Assembly: GCA_050331575.1 (NCBI GenBank)
Contig: JBHJGS010000053.1
Span: forward strand, 1-64,000
Direction: 5' to 3'
From: JBHJGS01 sp050331575
Lineage (GTDB): Bacteria; Pseudomonadota; Alphaproteobacteria; Sphingomonadales; Rhodothalassiaceae
DNA length: 64,000 bases
The notes under the pieces are model-generated. The model did not search any database, had not been told where the DNA came from, and worked only from the letters and a program-made list of their open reading frames with translations. The position numbers and the translations under genes were made by a program. The number at the start of each line of letters is the position of its first letter. Position 1 is the stretch's first letter. Shown in pieces: positions 16,522 to 25,823 of the stretch.

Positions 16522-19500
16522 CTACACCGCGTCAGGATCGGCGGCGTCGAGTTCGCGGATCAGCGCTTGTTCCTCACTGACGCGGGCCTTGGCGAAGCGG
16601 GCGATCAGCGCGTACAGCACCGGGGTCAGGAACAGGGTGTAAAAGGCCGCCACGGCCAAGCCGCCGAACACGACCCAGCCAATGGCCTGGCGCGATTCCG
16701 CGCCGGGCCCACTGCTCAGGATCAAGGGCAGGCCGCCCAGAACCGTCGACATCATGGTCATGGCCACCGGGCGTAACCGCACCTGGGCGGCCTCCAGGGC
16801 GGCGTCCTTGACCCGACGGCCCTGGTCGCGCAGCTGATCAGCGAATTCCACCAGCAAAATGCCATTCTTGGCCATGATGCCGATCAGCATGACCAGGCCG
16901 ATCTGGCTGTAGATATTCACCGAGGTGCCGGTCGCCCACAGGGCGAAGACCGCGCTGGCGATGCCGAACGGCACGGTCACCATCACCACCGTTGCACTGG
17001 TCAGGCTTTCAAACTGCGCGACCAGAACCAGGAACACCACGATCAGAGCGATGGCATAGGTAATCGCCACATCGCGGGAGGTTTCGCCCAGCCGGGCGGC
17101 CTCGCCCTCCAGCAGCAGCGACGTGCCCGGCGGCAGGACCTGATCGGCCAGCGCCTCGATTTCCTCCACCGCGGCGGCCAACGCGATATCCTTGTTCAGT
17201 TGGAACCCCATTTCCACCGCGCGACGTTGGGCGCGGCGGTCCAATTGGGCAGCCACGCCTTCTTCCTGCAGCGTTACCAGGCTGGATAGCGGCACCAGGG
17301 CGCCGCCTTGCGATCGCACGGACAGATTGGCCAGATCGGTGGGGTCGTTGATGGCGCCGGCCGCCGATTCCAGCACAATCGGCACCGCTTGATCGTCAAC
17401 ATTCAGATCAACCAGCTCGTCCCCGGCGATCATCGCCCGCAAGGTCGCGGCCAAACCGTCCAGCGGAATGCCAAGATCGGCCGCGCGCTTGCGGTCGATG
17501 ATCACCGACACTTGCGGTTGCGTCGGCTGATATTCGATATTCGGTTCCCGCAACAGATCGGAGCGTTGCTCCACGGCGCGCGCCAAGGCTTGGGCCGCCT
17601 GGAAAATCTCATCATAGTCCGTGCCCAGAACCGAAACCTCCAGGCCACCGCCCCGCCCGCCAACGCTGAGGGAGTTGCTGGAAAAGATCGATGCGCGCGC
17701 GCCGGGCAGCCGGCTGAGCTGCGGCCGGAGCTCGTCCATGATATCCTGCTGCGACCGGTCCCGCTGATCCCATGGTGCCAGGGGCGCGGTGACGAAGGCA
17801 CGGTGCAAATCCCACCGTCCGACAATGGTGAACAGGCCCACCAGCTCGCCGCTGTCGACATAGGGCTGCAACACGGCTTCGATGCGGGCGGCTTGGCGTT
17901 CGGAATAGGGCAGGCCAACCCCGTCGGGCCCTGTGGCCATCACAAAGATCACGCCGCGATCTTCCGGCGGCAGCAATTCCTGATCCAAGGATCGATAAAG
18001 CCCGCCCGCCAGCAGCCCCAAGGCCAGCGCCAGGCCGAGGAACAACAGCGGTGCGGACAGGGACAGTCCCACAAGCGTGGAATATTTCCCGGTCAGCCAG
18101 CGGCCGGCCGCTTCGATCCGGGTGCGCACCGAGCCGCCGGCGCCGGCATCGTCTGGCAGGCGCGCCACCAGGCTGGGGATCAGCGACAAGGCCACGAACG
18201 AGGAGATCGCCACGGCAATCGCCAGGATGAAGCCGAATTCACGGAACAGCTTGCCGGCCGTGCTGGGCAGGAAGGAAATCGGCACGAACACGGAGATCAG
18301 CACGGCGGTGGTGGCGATCACGGCGAAGAACACCTGCCGGGTGCCGAGAACCGCGGCGGCCCGGCGTTTCAGGCCCTGGGCGCGGCGGCGCTGGATATTC
18401 TCCACCACAACGATGGCGTCGTCGACGATCAGTCCGGTGGCCAGCACTAGGGCCAGCAGCGTCAGGATATTGATGGTGAAGCCCAGGAGCCAGATCGCCG
18501 CCACCGTCCCGATCAGTGCGATGGGGATCGCCACACTTGGGATCAAGGTGGTGCGGAAACTGCCCAAAAACAGCCAAAGTGTCGCGACCACGATCGCGAC
18601 GGTCACGATCAGGGTGGTCAGCACTTCGGCCACGGCCCCGCGGATGAAGGTGGCATTGTCGTCGATGATGACCAGATCGATCGCGTCTAACCGCCGGTCC
18701 AGACGGTCCACCACCGTTTTCACGGCGTCGGAAATCTGAATGGTGTTGGAGCGTGCCTGGCGCACCACGCCCAATCCGATGACCGGGCGCCCGTCCAGGC
18801 GGGTGAAGGACATGGCGTCTTCCGGCCCGAAAAAGACTTCCGCGACGTCGCCGATGCGGACATTGTCTCGCAACTGCAGGTCTTCGATCTGGGCCTCGGT
18901 CACCGCAGAGGCGTCGGCGCGCACCAGAAGTTCTTGGTCGCTGGCCCGAAAGCTGCCGGCCGGAACGTCGAGCTGGGCCTGGCGCAGCACCGCTGAGACG
19001 TCTTGAACGCTCAGGCCATAGCTGGCCAGCCGCAACGGATCGACCACCACGCGCAATTGCCGCTGGCGCTGGCCGAATAGGCTGACATCGGCGACCCCCT
19101 GCACCGCCAGCAGCTGCGGGACGATGTCGGTCTCCAATATCTCGGTCAGCTCGGTTTCCGACAATTGCGGGGCTACGGCTGCAATGCGCACGATGGCCTC
19201 GGCATCATCGTCGGCTTTCACCACCAGCACGTCTTCGATCGTGTCCGGAAGTTGGCGTGTGATCCTGGCCACCGCTTCGCGCACGTCCGCTGCGGCCCCT
19301 TCCAGCTGCACGCCTGGAGAAAATTCCACGCGCACGCGGCCGGAATTCTCCTCACTCGCGGAGTCAATGTCCTCCACTCCGGACACCCGGGCAACCGCCC
19401 CTTCGATGATGCGGGTCACTTCCGCGTCGAGGGTTTCTGGCGATGCGCCGGGATAGGTGTAGCGGACGGTCACCACCGGCCGATCCACGTCCGGCAGTTC

Positions 19501-19623
19501 GCGCACCTCCACTCCCATGAGCGCGGCGATGCCAGCAATCGCGATCAGCAGGTTCAAAACCAGAACCAACCAGGGCCGGCGAATGCCGAGCGCCGGCAGA
19601 TCGCTCAGCCGCGGCGGCGTCAT
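16522..19623 (-). CDS. RND family efflux transporter permease (HAE1-type)
   Basis: A 1033-residue proton-driven inner-membrane pump of the AcrB/MexB superfamily. The N-terminal helix is followed by the porter domain (VRYTYPGASPETLDAEVTRI), and the proton-relay residues are present: the aspartate pair in GLIVDDAIVVVENIQ of helix 4 and the lysine in GIMAKNGILLVEFADQ of helix 10. The duplicated 12-helix architecture is complete. It overlaps the adaptor gene by 4 nt. No outer-membrane channel gene is present, so a TolC-like protein must be encoded elsewhere. The substrate is not predictable. Confidence 0.96.
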   Translation of the reverse strand: MTPPRLSDLPALGIRRPWLVLVLNLLIAIAGIAALMGVEVRELPDVDRPVVTVRYTYPGASPETLDAEVTRIIEGAVARVSGVEDIDSASEENSGRVRVEFSPGVQLEGAAADVREAVARITRQLPDTIEDVLVVKADDDAEAIVRIAAVAPQLSETELTEILETDIVPQLLAVQGVADVSLFGQRQRQLRVVVDPLRLASYGLSVQDVSAVLRQAQLDVPAGSFRASDQELLVRADASAVTEAQIEDLQLRDNVRIGDVAEVFFGPEDAMSFTRLDGRPVIGLGVVRQARSNTIQISDAVKTVVDRLDRRLDAIDLVIIDDNATFIRGAVAEVLTTLIVTVAIVVATLWLFLGSFRTTLIPSVAIPIALIGTVAAIWLLGFTINILTLLALVLATGLIVDDAIVVVENIQRRRAQGLKRRAAAVLGTRQVFFAVIATTAVLISVFVPISFLPSTAGKLFREFGFILAIAVAISSFVALSLIPSLVARLPDDAGAGGSVRTRIEAAGRWLTGKYSTLVGLSLSAPLLFLGLALALGLLAGGLYRSLDQELLPPEDRGVIFVMATGPDGVGLPYSERQAARIEAVLQPYVDSGELVGLFTIVGRWDLHRAFVTAPLAPWDQRDRSQQDIMDELRPQLSRLPGARASIFSSNSLSVGGRGGGLEVSVLGTDYDEIFQAAQALARAVEQRSDLLREPNIEYQPTQPQVSVIIDRKRAADLGIPLDGLAATLRAMIAGDELVDLNVDDQAVPIVLESAAGAINDPTDLANLSVRSQGGALVPLSSLVTLQEEGVAAQLDRRAQRRAVEMGFQLNKDIALAAAVEEIEALADQVLPPGTSLLLEGEAARLGETSRDVAITYAIALIVVFLVLVAQFESLTSATVVMVTVPFGIASAVFALWATGTSVNIYSQIGLVMLIGIMAKNGILLVEFADQLRDQGRRVKDAALEAAQVRLRPVAMTMMSTVLGGLPLILSSGPGAESRQAIGWVVFGGLAVAAFYTLFLTPVLYALIARFAKARVSEEQALIRELDAADPDAV

Positions 19624-20729
19624 GGCGCGGCGTTCGCCGCCGTTGCGGTCACCCGGGTCATCAAGCCATCCCCGGGGTCGACAATGTCCACCTCATAGCC
19701 TTCGCGGATCCGCTGCACCCCCTCAACGATGACCAGCGTATCCTGCGCCAAGTCGGCGTCCACCAGTACCTCGCCGCGGCGCCGCTCAACGATGGTCACG
19801 GGCACGCTGGCTGCCACGCCGTCGCGCACGGCCCACAGATAGGCGCCGTCCCCACCCCAGAGCACGGCAATTTCCGGGACGGCGGGATAGGATCGCCCGG
19901 TCAGCGTCAGCACCACCTTGAAGCTTTGACCCGGGCGCAGCCGATCGCCGGGATTGGCGACGCGGGCGCGCGCCTGAAAGGTGCGGCTGACCGGATCGAC
20001 GCGGCTGCCGATTTCCACGATCTCGCCGCGGCGGCGATCGGACGGATCGTTCCAAGGGGCAAAATCGACCTCGCGGCCGAGGCTCAGCGACGAAATGAAC
20101 GCTTCGGGAACCTCGAAGCGGACCAACAGCGCGCTGCGATCGTCCAGCGTGGTGATCTCGGTGCTGCTGGTGACGCGGTCGCCCGGATCGATGTCGGTGG
20201 CGCCGACATGACCGCCGAACGGTGCGACAATCTTGCGGTCCTGCAGCGCGACACGGGCCGTTTCCAGGGCGATCCGCGCCTCGTCAAACATCCGCTGAGC
20301 CTCGTCCAGAGCTGCCTGGGTCACCGCCCCGGTCTCGGCCAATTCCTGACGGCGCTCAAGCGTGCGGCGAGCGTCGGCCATTTGCAGTTCGGCCAGTTCC
20401 ACCGCCAAGCGTTCCGCACGTGCATCCAGCGCCAGCAAGAGCTTGCCTTCTTCCACATAGTCCCCCGCCTCGAACTGCACGTCGCGCACCTCGCCATCCG
20501 CGGCGGGGAAAATGCTGGCGGAGCGCTTGGCACGCGAGGTGCCGACGGTTTCGAGCCGGGTGATCACCGGCTTGAAGGCGACCGATTCCACTAGGACCGG
20601 CGGCTGGGCCCCCAAACCAAAGCCGCCGCGCGTCTCCTGTGGTGCCACGCTCGCCACCAAGCGCCATAGCCCAAGCGCCAAGGCGGCCACGATAAGGGCC
20701 GTCAAGATCGCACGAAATACCAATATCAT
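19620..20729 (-). CDS. RND efflux periplasmic adaptor subunit (HlyD/MFP family)
   Basis: A 369-residue membrane-fusion protein linking the RND pump to an outer-membrane channel. The ATG at 20729 follows CAGGAGC and gives an N-terminal anchoring helix (LVFRAILTALIVAALALGLW). The order is a lipoyl-like half (SIFPAADGEVRDVQFEAGDYVEEGKLLLALD), a short helical hairpin, the second lipoyl half (KIVAPFGGHVGATDIDPGDRV), a beta-barrel and a membrane-proximal domain. It is translated just before the pump gene with a 4-nt overlap. An in-frame ATG at 20759 is less likely. Confidence 0.94.
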   Translation of the reverse strand: MILVFRAILTALIVAALALGLWRLVASVAPQETRGGFGLGAQPPVLVESVAFKPVITRLETVGTSRAKRSASIFPAADGEVRDVQFEAGDYVEEGKLLLALDARAERLAVELAELQMADARRTLERRQELAETGAVTQAALDEAQRMFDEARIALETARVALQDRKIVAPFGGHVGATDIDPGDRVTSSTEITTLDDRSALLVRFEVPEAFISSLSLGREVDFAPWNDPSDRRRGEIVEIGSRVDPVSRTFQARARVANPGDRLRPGQSFKVVLTLTGRSYPAVPEIAVLWGGDGAYLWAVRDGVAASVPVTIVERRRGEVLVDADLAQDTLVIVEGVQRIREGYEVDIVDPGDGLMTRVTATAANAAP

Positions 20730-20760
20730 GGTCGCTCCTGCCGCCGCGGCCGCATCCAAT

Positions 20761-20810
20761 TAGCTTCGTTCCGCGTCGCCCAGCTTCGTTAAGCTTCGCT
20801 CAGCGTCGCT
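20761..20810. repeat. Five imperfect 10-bp tandem repeats upstream of the RND operon
   Basis: Five consecutive decamers starting at 20761, 20771, 20781, 20791 and 20801 are variants of nAGCTTCGTT. The period is exactly 10 bp, close to one helical turn, in the leader region of the adaptor-pump operon. They could be a repeated protein-binding site or a chance slippage product. Confidence 0.45.
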
Positions 20811-20858
20811 CCGGGCCCCCACCCGCTAAACGTCCATACACCGAAAACGGCTACGAAA

Positions 20859-21836
20859 TCAAAAATAGTCGGGCGGTGCTGTTGATTCGATGACCAGATC
20901 GGCGCCCTTTTTCAGCAAATCCAAACCAATGGCGCGGCCCAGTTCGCGCGGGCGATCGGCGGGGCCTTCGCGTTCACTTTCGATCAAACGCGCCCCGTCT
21001 TCAGCAATCACGGCGGCTTTTAGCCGCATGCGGCCATTCTCAATCCGGCTGTGCCCAGCAATCGGCGAATTGCAGTGGCCGTTCAGCACCCATAAGACCT
21101 CGCGCTCGGCATCGGCACACAAGTGCGTGAGCGGATCGTCGATCGCTGCCAGGCGTTCCCGGCTCTGCCAATCCCGTTCCGCGCACTCCACGGTGACGAT
21201 GCCCTGCGCGATCGCTGGCAGCATCTCGTCCGCGCTGAATTCATAGACTGAGCGATGCGCCTGGCCGACCCGCTTCAAGCCGGCTTGCGCCATCACCAGG
21301 GCATCGGCGGGGCCAACCTCCGACCCGTCGGGCAGACGTTGCAGGCGCTGCTCGTCCAGCTTCTGGATGCGCGTGTCCGCTGCGCCGCGGTAATGGATCA
21401 CCTCAGCGTCCGGAAACAGCCGGCGCAAATAGGCCGCTCGGCGCACCGCGTTGGTGCCGATCTTGAAACCGGCCCCCTGGCTCTTGAAGAATGTGTCCGG
21501 GTCCAGCCCGTCGCGCAGCACCAGCGCATCGGTTGCCGCCTCGCGGGTCAGCATGGCGGCCAGCACCAGATCCGGCGTTTCTTCATTGCCGGGAATGTCC
21601 TTCAGACTGTGCATCGCTGCCTGTAGGCTGCCCTCGCGCATGGCCTGGCGAATCTCCGCGACGAAGGCGCCGCCCTTGCCGCCGTGGCGGTCCAACTTGG
21701 ACACCTGATCGGCGTCACCACGGGTCTGGAACGGCACGATGTCAACATCGAGGCCGGGGCAGGCGGTTGTCAGACGGCGCGCGACCTCCTCGGTCTGCGC
21801 CATGGCCATGGTGCTTTTGCGGGTGCCGATCTTCAT
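20859..21836 (-). CDS. hemC: Hydroxymethylbilane synthase (porphobilinogen deaminase) HemC
   Basis: A 325-residue enzyme that condenses four porphobilinogens into hydroxymethylbilane, the shared precursor of heme and bacteriochlorophyll. KIGTRKSTMAMAQ, the HSLKDIP substrate-binding segment, GTNAVRRAAYLRRLFPD and the cofactor-binding cysteine in GHCNSPIAGHS are visible. The cysteine context (CNSPI) departs from the usual CQVPI or CRTPI but keeps the attachment residue. The ATG at 21836 matches the family start. It diverges from bchI across 152 bp, consistent with joint control of tetrapyrrole supply. Confidence 0.94.
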   Translation of the reverse strand: MKIGTRKSTMAMAQTEEVARRLTTACPGLDVDIVPFQTRGDADQVSKLDRHGGKGGAFVAEIRQAMREGSLQAAMHSLKDIPGNEETPDLVLAAMLTREAATDALVLRDGLDPDTFFKSQGAGFKIGTNAVRRAAYLRRLFPDAEVIHYRGAADTRIQKLDEQRLQRLPDGSEVGPADALVMAQAGLKRVGQAHRSVYEFSADEMLPAIAQGIVTVECAERDWQSRERLAAIDDPLTHLCADAEREVLWVLNGHCNSPIAGHSRIENGRMRLKAAVIAEDGARLIESEREGPADRPRELGRAIGLDLLKKGADLVIESTAPPDYF

Positions 21837-21917
21837 GACTGCTTTCTTGGTTTGGCAGAGCGGTGGGGTGGCCCGTTTTGCCGCAGACGGGCGGGCTTGC
21901 AAAGCCGGTTGCCCGGC

Positions 21918-21935
21918 TGTTGCCTTGGCCTTACA
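21918..21935. promoter_or_regulatory. PpsR/CrtJ-type site TGT-N12-ACA between hemC and bchI
   Basis: TGT at 21918-21920 and ACA at 21933-21935 are separated by exactly 12 bp, the spacing recognised by the redox- and light-responsive repressor PpsR/CrtJ in purple bacteria. It lies 53 bp upstream of bchI and 81 bp upstream of hemC. The flanking bases do not show the preferred TGTC/GACA extension, so the match is only to the core. Confidence 0.4.
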
Positions 21936-21988
21936 CCTTCCACCGATCCGTTTTCTTGACAAGTCTTTCGCCGAAGAGATCCCGCCTT

Positions 21989-23017
21989 ATGCCCTTGCCT
22001 TACCCGTTCACGGCCCTGGTCGGCCAGGAAGAGATGACCCGCGCCCTGACCGTGGCGGCGGTTGATCCCGGCATCGGCGGGGTGCTGATTCTGGGCGACC
22101 GCGGCACCGGCAAATCCACCGCCGTGCGTGCGCTGGCAGGGCTGCTGCCGACCATCGATGTGGTGGCGGGCTGCCCCTATAACTGCGATCCGCAAGACGA
22201 GGCCTGCAGCGTCGCTCCCGGCTGCCCCAAGGGCGATGGCGAGTGGGAAACGGTCAAGGTACCGGTGCCGGTGGTCGATCTGCCGCTGGGCGTGACCGAG
22301 GACCGCGTGGTCGGCGCGCTGGACCTGGAACGGGCGCTGACCAAGGGCGAAAAGGCGTTTGAGCCCGGTCTGTTGGCGCGCGCCAATCGCGGCTTTCTCT
22401 ACATCGACGAAGTCAATCTGCTGGAGGATCATATCGTCGATCTGCTGCTGGATTCGGCGGCCTCCGGCGAGACGGTGGTGGAGCGCGAGGGGCTGAGCGT
22501 GCGCTATCCCTCCCGCTTCGTGCTGGTCGGCAGCGGCAATCCCGAAGAGGGCGATCTGCGCCCGCAGATGTTGGATCGCTTCGGCCTGTCCGTGGACGTG
22601 ACCACACCGCAGGACATTGCCACCCGCGTGGAGGTTGTCCGCCGGCGCGATGCCTTTGAGCGCGACCGCGCCGGCTTTCGCGACCGCTATGGTGATGATG
22701 AAGCCGCTTTGCGGGATAAGATCACCGCGGCGCGCGGGCGCATCGATGCGGTGGCCGTGCCCGATGCGGCATTGGAAAAGGCCGCGGCCCTGTGTTTGGA
22801 CCTGGGCACCGACGGCCTGCGCGGGGAACTGACGCTGATGCGCGCGGCCCGCGCCCTGGCAGCGTTGGAGCAGGCCGCAGAGGTCAGCGATGCGCATCTG
22901 CAGGCGATGGCGCCGGCGGCGCTGAGCCATCGCCTGCGTCGCGATCCGCTGGACGAGGCCGGCGGGGCGACCCGGGTGGCGCGCGCGGTTGAAAGCGTGT
23001 TCGGCGCGGATGGCTGA
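21989..23017 (+). CDS. bchI: Magnesium chelatase ATPase subunit I (BchI)
   Basis: A 342-residue AAA+ ATPase of magnesium chelatase, which inserts Mg2+ into protoporphyrin IX at the entry to bacteriochlorophyll synthesis. The Walker A motif GDRGTGKST (36-44), FLYIDEVNLLEDHIVDLLLD Walker B region, GSGNPEEGDLRPQMLDRFGL sensor 1 and arginine finger, and the C-terminal ALSHRLRRDPLDEAG are typical. An insert after the first helix holds four cysteines (62, 66, 73, 79) that could bind metal or respond to redox state. The start is the ATG at 21989. It overlaps bchD by 8 nt. Confidence 0.97.
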   Translation: MPLPYPFTALVGQEEMTRALTVAAVDPGIGGVLILGDRGTGKSTAVRALAGLLPTIDVVAGCPYNCDPQDEACSVAPGCPKGDGEWETVKVPVPVVDLPLGVTEDRVVGALDLERALTKGEKAFEPGLLARANRGFLYIDEVNLLEDHIVDLLLDSAASGETVVEREGLSVRYPSRFVLVGSGNPEEGDLRPQMLDRFGLSVDVTTPQDIATRVEVVRRRDAFERDRAGFRDRYGDDEAALRDKITAARGRIDAVAVPDAALEKAAALCLDLGTDGLRGELTLMRAARALAALEQAAEVSDAHLQAMAPAALSHRLRRDPLDEAGGATRVARAVESVFGADG

Positions 23018-24827
23018 GCCGGACCCGCGCTGGGCCGATGCGGTCGCTGCCGCGGCCTTGCTGGCGGTGGATCCAAGCGGGCTGGCCGGTGCGCATGTGC
23101 GGGCCTGGCCGGGGCCGGTTCGCCGGCTTTGGCTGGAAACCCTGCGCGGCTTCTTGGGGGCAGACACGCCGATCCGGCCGATCCCGCTGAATGTCGGCGA
23201 AGACCGATTGCTGGGCGGGCTTGATCTGCCGGCGACCTTGCGCGCGGGCAAGCCGATGCTCAGCCGGGGCCTGCTGGCCGAAGCCGATGGCGGGGTGGTG
23301 CTGATCAGCATGGCGGAGCGGATCGCCCCTTCGACCGCCGCGCAGATCGCTTTGGCACAGGAACAAGGTGCGGTGCGGCTGGAGCGGGACGGCCTGACCG
23401 GCCGGACCGAAACGGCCTTCGGCATCATTGCCATGGACGAGGGCGAGGAGGACGAGCGTGCGCCGGCAGCCCTGACCGAGCGATTGGCGTTTCGGCTGTC
23501 CCTGGACGGCATCCGGGCAAGCGCGGCGCCAGACGGGCTGATCGATCCCGCCGACATCGCCGCGGCCCGCCATCTGGTCGATCATGTCACCGTGCCTGAA
23601 GCGATCATCACCTCGCTGTGCCAGGTGGCCGCAGCGCTGGGCGCGGGGTCGGTGCGCGCGGAGATCCTGGCGATGAAGGCTGCCCGCGCCGCCGCCGCTT
23701 TGGCCGGGCGCGGTGCGGTCGGCGAGGAAGAGGCGGAACTGGCCGTGCGCCTGGTGCTGGCCCCTCGTGCCACGCAGATGCCGGCGCCGCCGGACCCTGA
23801 ACAGCCAGACGAGGCCGAGCAGCAGGCCCCTGATCAGGAGCAACCGCCAGAGCAACCGCCAGAGCAAGCGCCAGAGCAACCGCCAGAGCCGACGCAGGCG
23901 CCGGATCAGGATCCCGAACCGCCGGCGGACTCCGCCTCCAATGCCGCGGCTGACCAGGACCGGCTGATCGACGCTGCCCAGGCCGCCTTGCCGCCGGATC
24001 TGCTGGCGCGGCTTTTGGCCGGCGGCGGTGGCCTGGCCGGCGGGCGTGGCCGCGCCAAGGGGCAGAAGCCGCCGAGCGGCGGTCGGCGAGGCCGTCCGGC
24101 GGGTCTTAAGCGCGGCGCGCCGGCTGGGCGGGACAAGCTGAATGTGGTGGAGACCCTGCGCGCGGCCGCCCCCTATCAACGCCTGCGCGACGGCGAGGGG
24201 GTGCAGGTGCGGCCAGAGGATTTCCGTCTGACCCGCTACAAGCAGCCGGCGCTGACCAGCACGCTGTTCGTGGTCGACGCGTCCGGTTCGTCTGCGCTTA
24301 ACCGCCTGGCCGAGGCCAAGGGCGCCGTGGAATTGCTGCTGGCGGATTGCTATGTACGCCGGGATGAGGTGGCACTGATCGCGTTTCGCGGGCAGGGTGC
24401 GGAGGTTCTGCTGCCGCCCACCCGATCGACCGCGCGGGCCAAGCGCTCGCTGACCGGGTTGCCCGGCGGCGGCGGCACGCCGCTGGCAGCAGGACTGGAG
24501 GCGGCCCTGAGCTTGAGCCTGCAGGTGGTGCGGGACGGCCGCCGGCCGCTGATCGTGCTGCTGACCGACGGCGGCGCCAATATCGCGCGGGACGGCAGCC
24601 CCGGCCGGGCCGCCGCGCGCGAGGATGCGTTGCGCCTGGCCCGGCAAATCCGCGTGGCCGATCTTGCCGCCCTGGTGGTGGATACCTCGCCGCGCCGGCA
24701 GCATGGTCGGGCCTTGGATCTGGCCGAGGCGATGGCGGCGGAGTATGTTGCGTTGCCGCAAGCCGATGCCGCCAGCCTGTCGATTGCGGTAAAGGGGCGG
24801 AGCCAGGTGCTGCGCGAGGCCGGCTGA
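23010..24827 (+). CDS. bchD: Magnesium chelatase subunit D (BchD)
   Basis: A 605-residue partner of BchI that organises the chelatase motor. The N-terminal half is a degenerate AAA+ domain without a proper Walker A (PLNVGEDRLLGGLDLPATLR), followed by an acidic proline-rich linker containing a QPPE-type tetrapeptide repeat, a basic glycine-rich stretch, and a C-terminal von Willebrand A domain with the metal site DASGSS. The ATG at 23010 lies inside the end of bchI, giving an 8-nt overlap. bchO follows after 22 bp. Confidence 0.96.
   Translation: MAEPDPRWADAVAAAALLAVDPSGLAGAHVRAWPGPVRRLWLETLRGFLGADTPIRPIPLNVGEDRLLGGLDLPATLRAGKPMLSRGLLAEADGGVVLISMAERIAPSTAAQIALAQEQGAVRLERDGLTGRTETAFGIIAMDEGEEDERAPAALTERLAFRLSLDGIRASAAPDGLIDPADIAAARHLVDHVTVPEAIITSLCQVAAALGAGSVRAEILAMKAARAAAALAGRGAVGEEEAELAVRLVLAPRATQMPAPPDPEQPDEAEQQAPDQEQPPEQPPEQAPEQPPEPTQAPDQDPEPPADSASNAAADQDRLIDAAQAALPPDLLARLLAGGGGLAGGRGRAKGQKPPSGGRRGRPAGLKRGAPAGRDKLNVVETLRAAAPYQRLRDGEGVQVRPEDFRLTRYKQPALTSTLFVVDASGSSALNRLAEAKGAVELLLADCYVRRDEVALIAFRGQGAEVLLPPTRSTARAKRSLTGLPGGGGTPLAAGLEAALSLSLQVVRDGRRPLIVLLTDGGANIARDGSPGRAAAREDALRLARQIRVADLAALVVDTSPRRQHGRALDLAEAMAAEYVALPQADAASLSIAVKGRSQVLREAG
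23841..23888 (+). repeat. 12-bp tandem repeat (four copies) within bchD
   Basis: Four consecutive copies of CAACCGCCAGAG, the third with one substitution (CAAGCGCCAGAG), start at 23841, 23853, 23865 and 23877. In frame they encode QPPE, QPPE, QAPE, QPPE within the acidic linker between the AAA-like and von Willebrand domains. Perfect multiples of three make copy-number changes frame-neutral. Confidence 0.9.
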
Positions 24828-24849
24828 CACGGCGAAAAGGGGGCGATGG

Positions 24850-25767
24850 ATGAGCGGCGACAAGCCGGTTTGGGAGACAGACGGCAGCGATTGGCCGCAT
24901 CGCGCGCACAGCCGTTTCGTCTCAGCGGGCGGGATTGAGTGGCATGTTCAGATCCTGGGCGAGGGGCCGGCGCTGCTGCTGCTGCACGGCACCGGGGCGT
25001 CTGGGCATTCCTGGCGCGACCTGATGCCGGGTCTGGCCGAGCGCTTTCAGGTGATCGTGCCGGATCTGCCGGGCCATGGCTTTACCAGCACGCCGCCGCG
25101 GTCGGGCCTTAGCCTGCCTGGCATGGCGCGCGGGCTGAAGGCGCTGTGCCAAGCCTTAGATCTGCGCCCCGCCTTGATCGCCGGCCATTCCGCCGGGGCC
25201 GCGGTGGCGTTGCAGATGTGCCTGGATCCGGCCACGACGCCGCAGGGGGTGGTGGGCACCAATGGCGCACTGATGCCGTTCAAGGGCGCGGCCCATGCGC
25301 TGTTCTCGCCCATGGCCAAGCTGTTGAGCCTGAACCCGTTGGTGCCGCGCCTGTTATCCTTTCAGGCCGGCAGCCCGGAGGCGGTGCGACGCTATCTGAA
25401 AGGCACGGGTTCGAAGATTGACGTGCGCGGCGTGGCCCTATACCACCGGCTGGTCAGCCGCTCCGGCCATATTGCCGCCATGCTGTCGATGATGGCGAAC
25501 TGGGATCTGCAGCCGCTGGTGCGCTCCATGGACCGCATCCGTGTGCCTGTGCTGTTGATCGTGGGGGAGCAAGATCGCGCCGTGCCGCCGGCCGACAGTG
25601 AGAAGGCCGCAGCGAAGCTGCCGGAGGCTGAGATCGTCCGCCAGCCGGGCCTGGGCCATCTGGCGCATGAGGAAGCACCGGAGGAGACTGCCCGTTTGAT
25701 CATCGCCCACGGCGAGCGCTGCGGCATTGGAGCGGGCGTAGCGTCGGCACGACGCGAGCGCGGTTGA
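24850..25767 (+). CDS. bchO: Magnesium chelatase accessory protein BchO (alpha/beta hydrolase)
   Basis: A 305-residue alpha/beta-hydrolase fold protein found next to bchI-bchD in purple bacteria and thought to assist magnesium chelation or bacteriochlorophyll synthesis. The oxyanion region LLLLHGTGASGHSW, the nucleophile elbow AGHSAGAAV, a late aspartate in VLLIVGEQDRAVP and a histidine in GLGHLAHEE form a complete triad. The biochemical reaction is not established. The preferred start is the ATG at 24850. Confidence 0.92.
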   Translation: MSGDKPVWETDGSDWPHRAHSRFVSAGGIEWHVQILGEGPALLLLHGTGASGHSWRDLMPGLAERFQVIVPDLPGHGFTSTPPRSGLSLPGMARGLKALCQALDLRPALIAGHSAGAAVALQMCLDPATTPQGVVGTNGALMPFKGAAHALFSPMAKLLSLNPLVPRLLSFQAGSPEAVRRYLKGTGSKIDVRGVALYHRLVSRSGHIAAMLSMMANWDLQPLVRSMDRIRVPVLLIVGEQDRAVPPADSEKAAAKLPEAEIVRQPGLGHLAHEEAPEETARLIIAHGERCGIGAGVASARRERG

Positions 25768-25823
25768 TCTTTGCGGTCGACCGCGCCGAATATCATTCTA
25801 GCCTTTCCTGCCTTGGCCACCCC

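Noticed and set aside
21956..21961. TTGACA box upstream of bchI as a possible -35 element
   Set aside because: At the normal spacing the -10 would fall about 5 bp before the start codon and shows no TATAAT-like sequence.
21833..23557. Minus-strand open frame of 574 codons opposite bchI and bchD
   Set aside because: It is the antisense shadow of two clearly identified genes in GC-rich sequence; the translation is low-complexity and matches no family.
22884..24863. Minus-strand open frame of 659 codons opposite bchD
   Set aside because: It lies wholly against bchD; repeated RRLWRLLWRLLWRLL-like runs arise from the antisense of the QPPE repeat.
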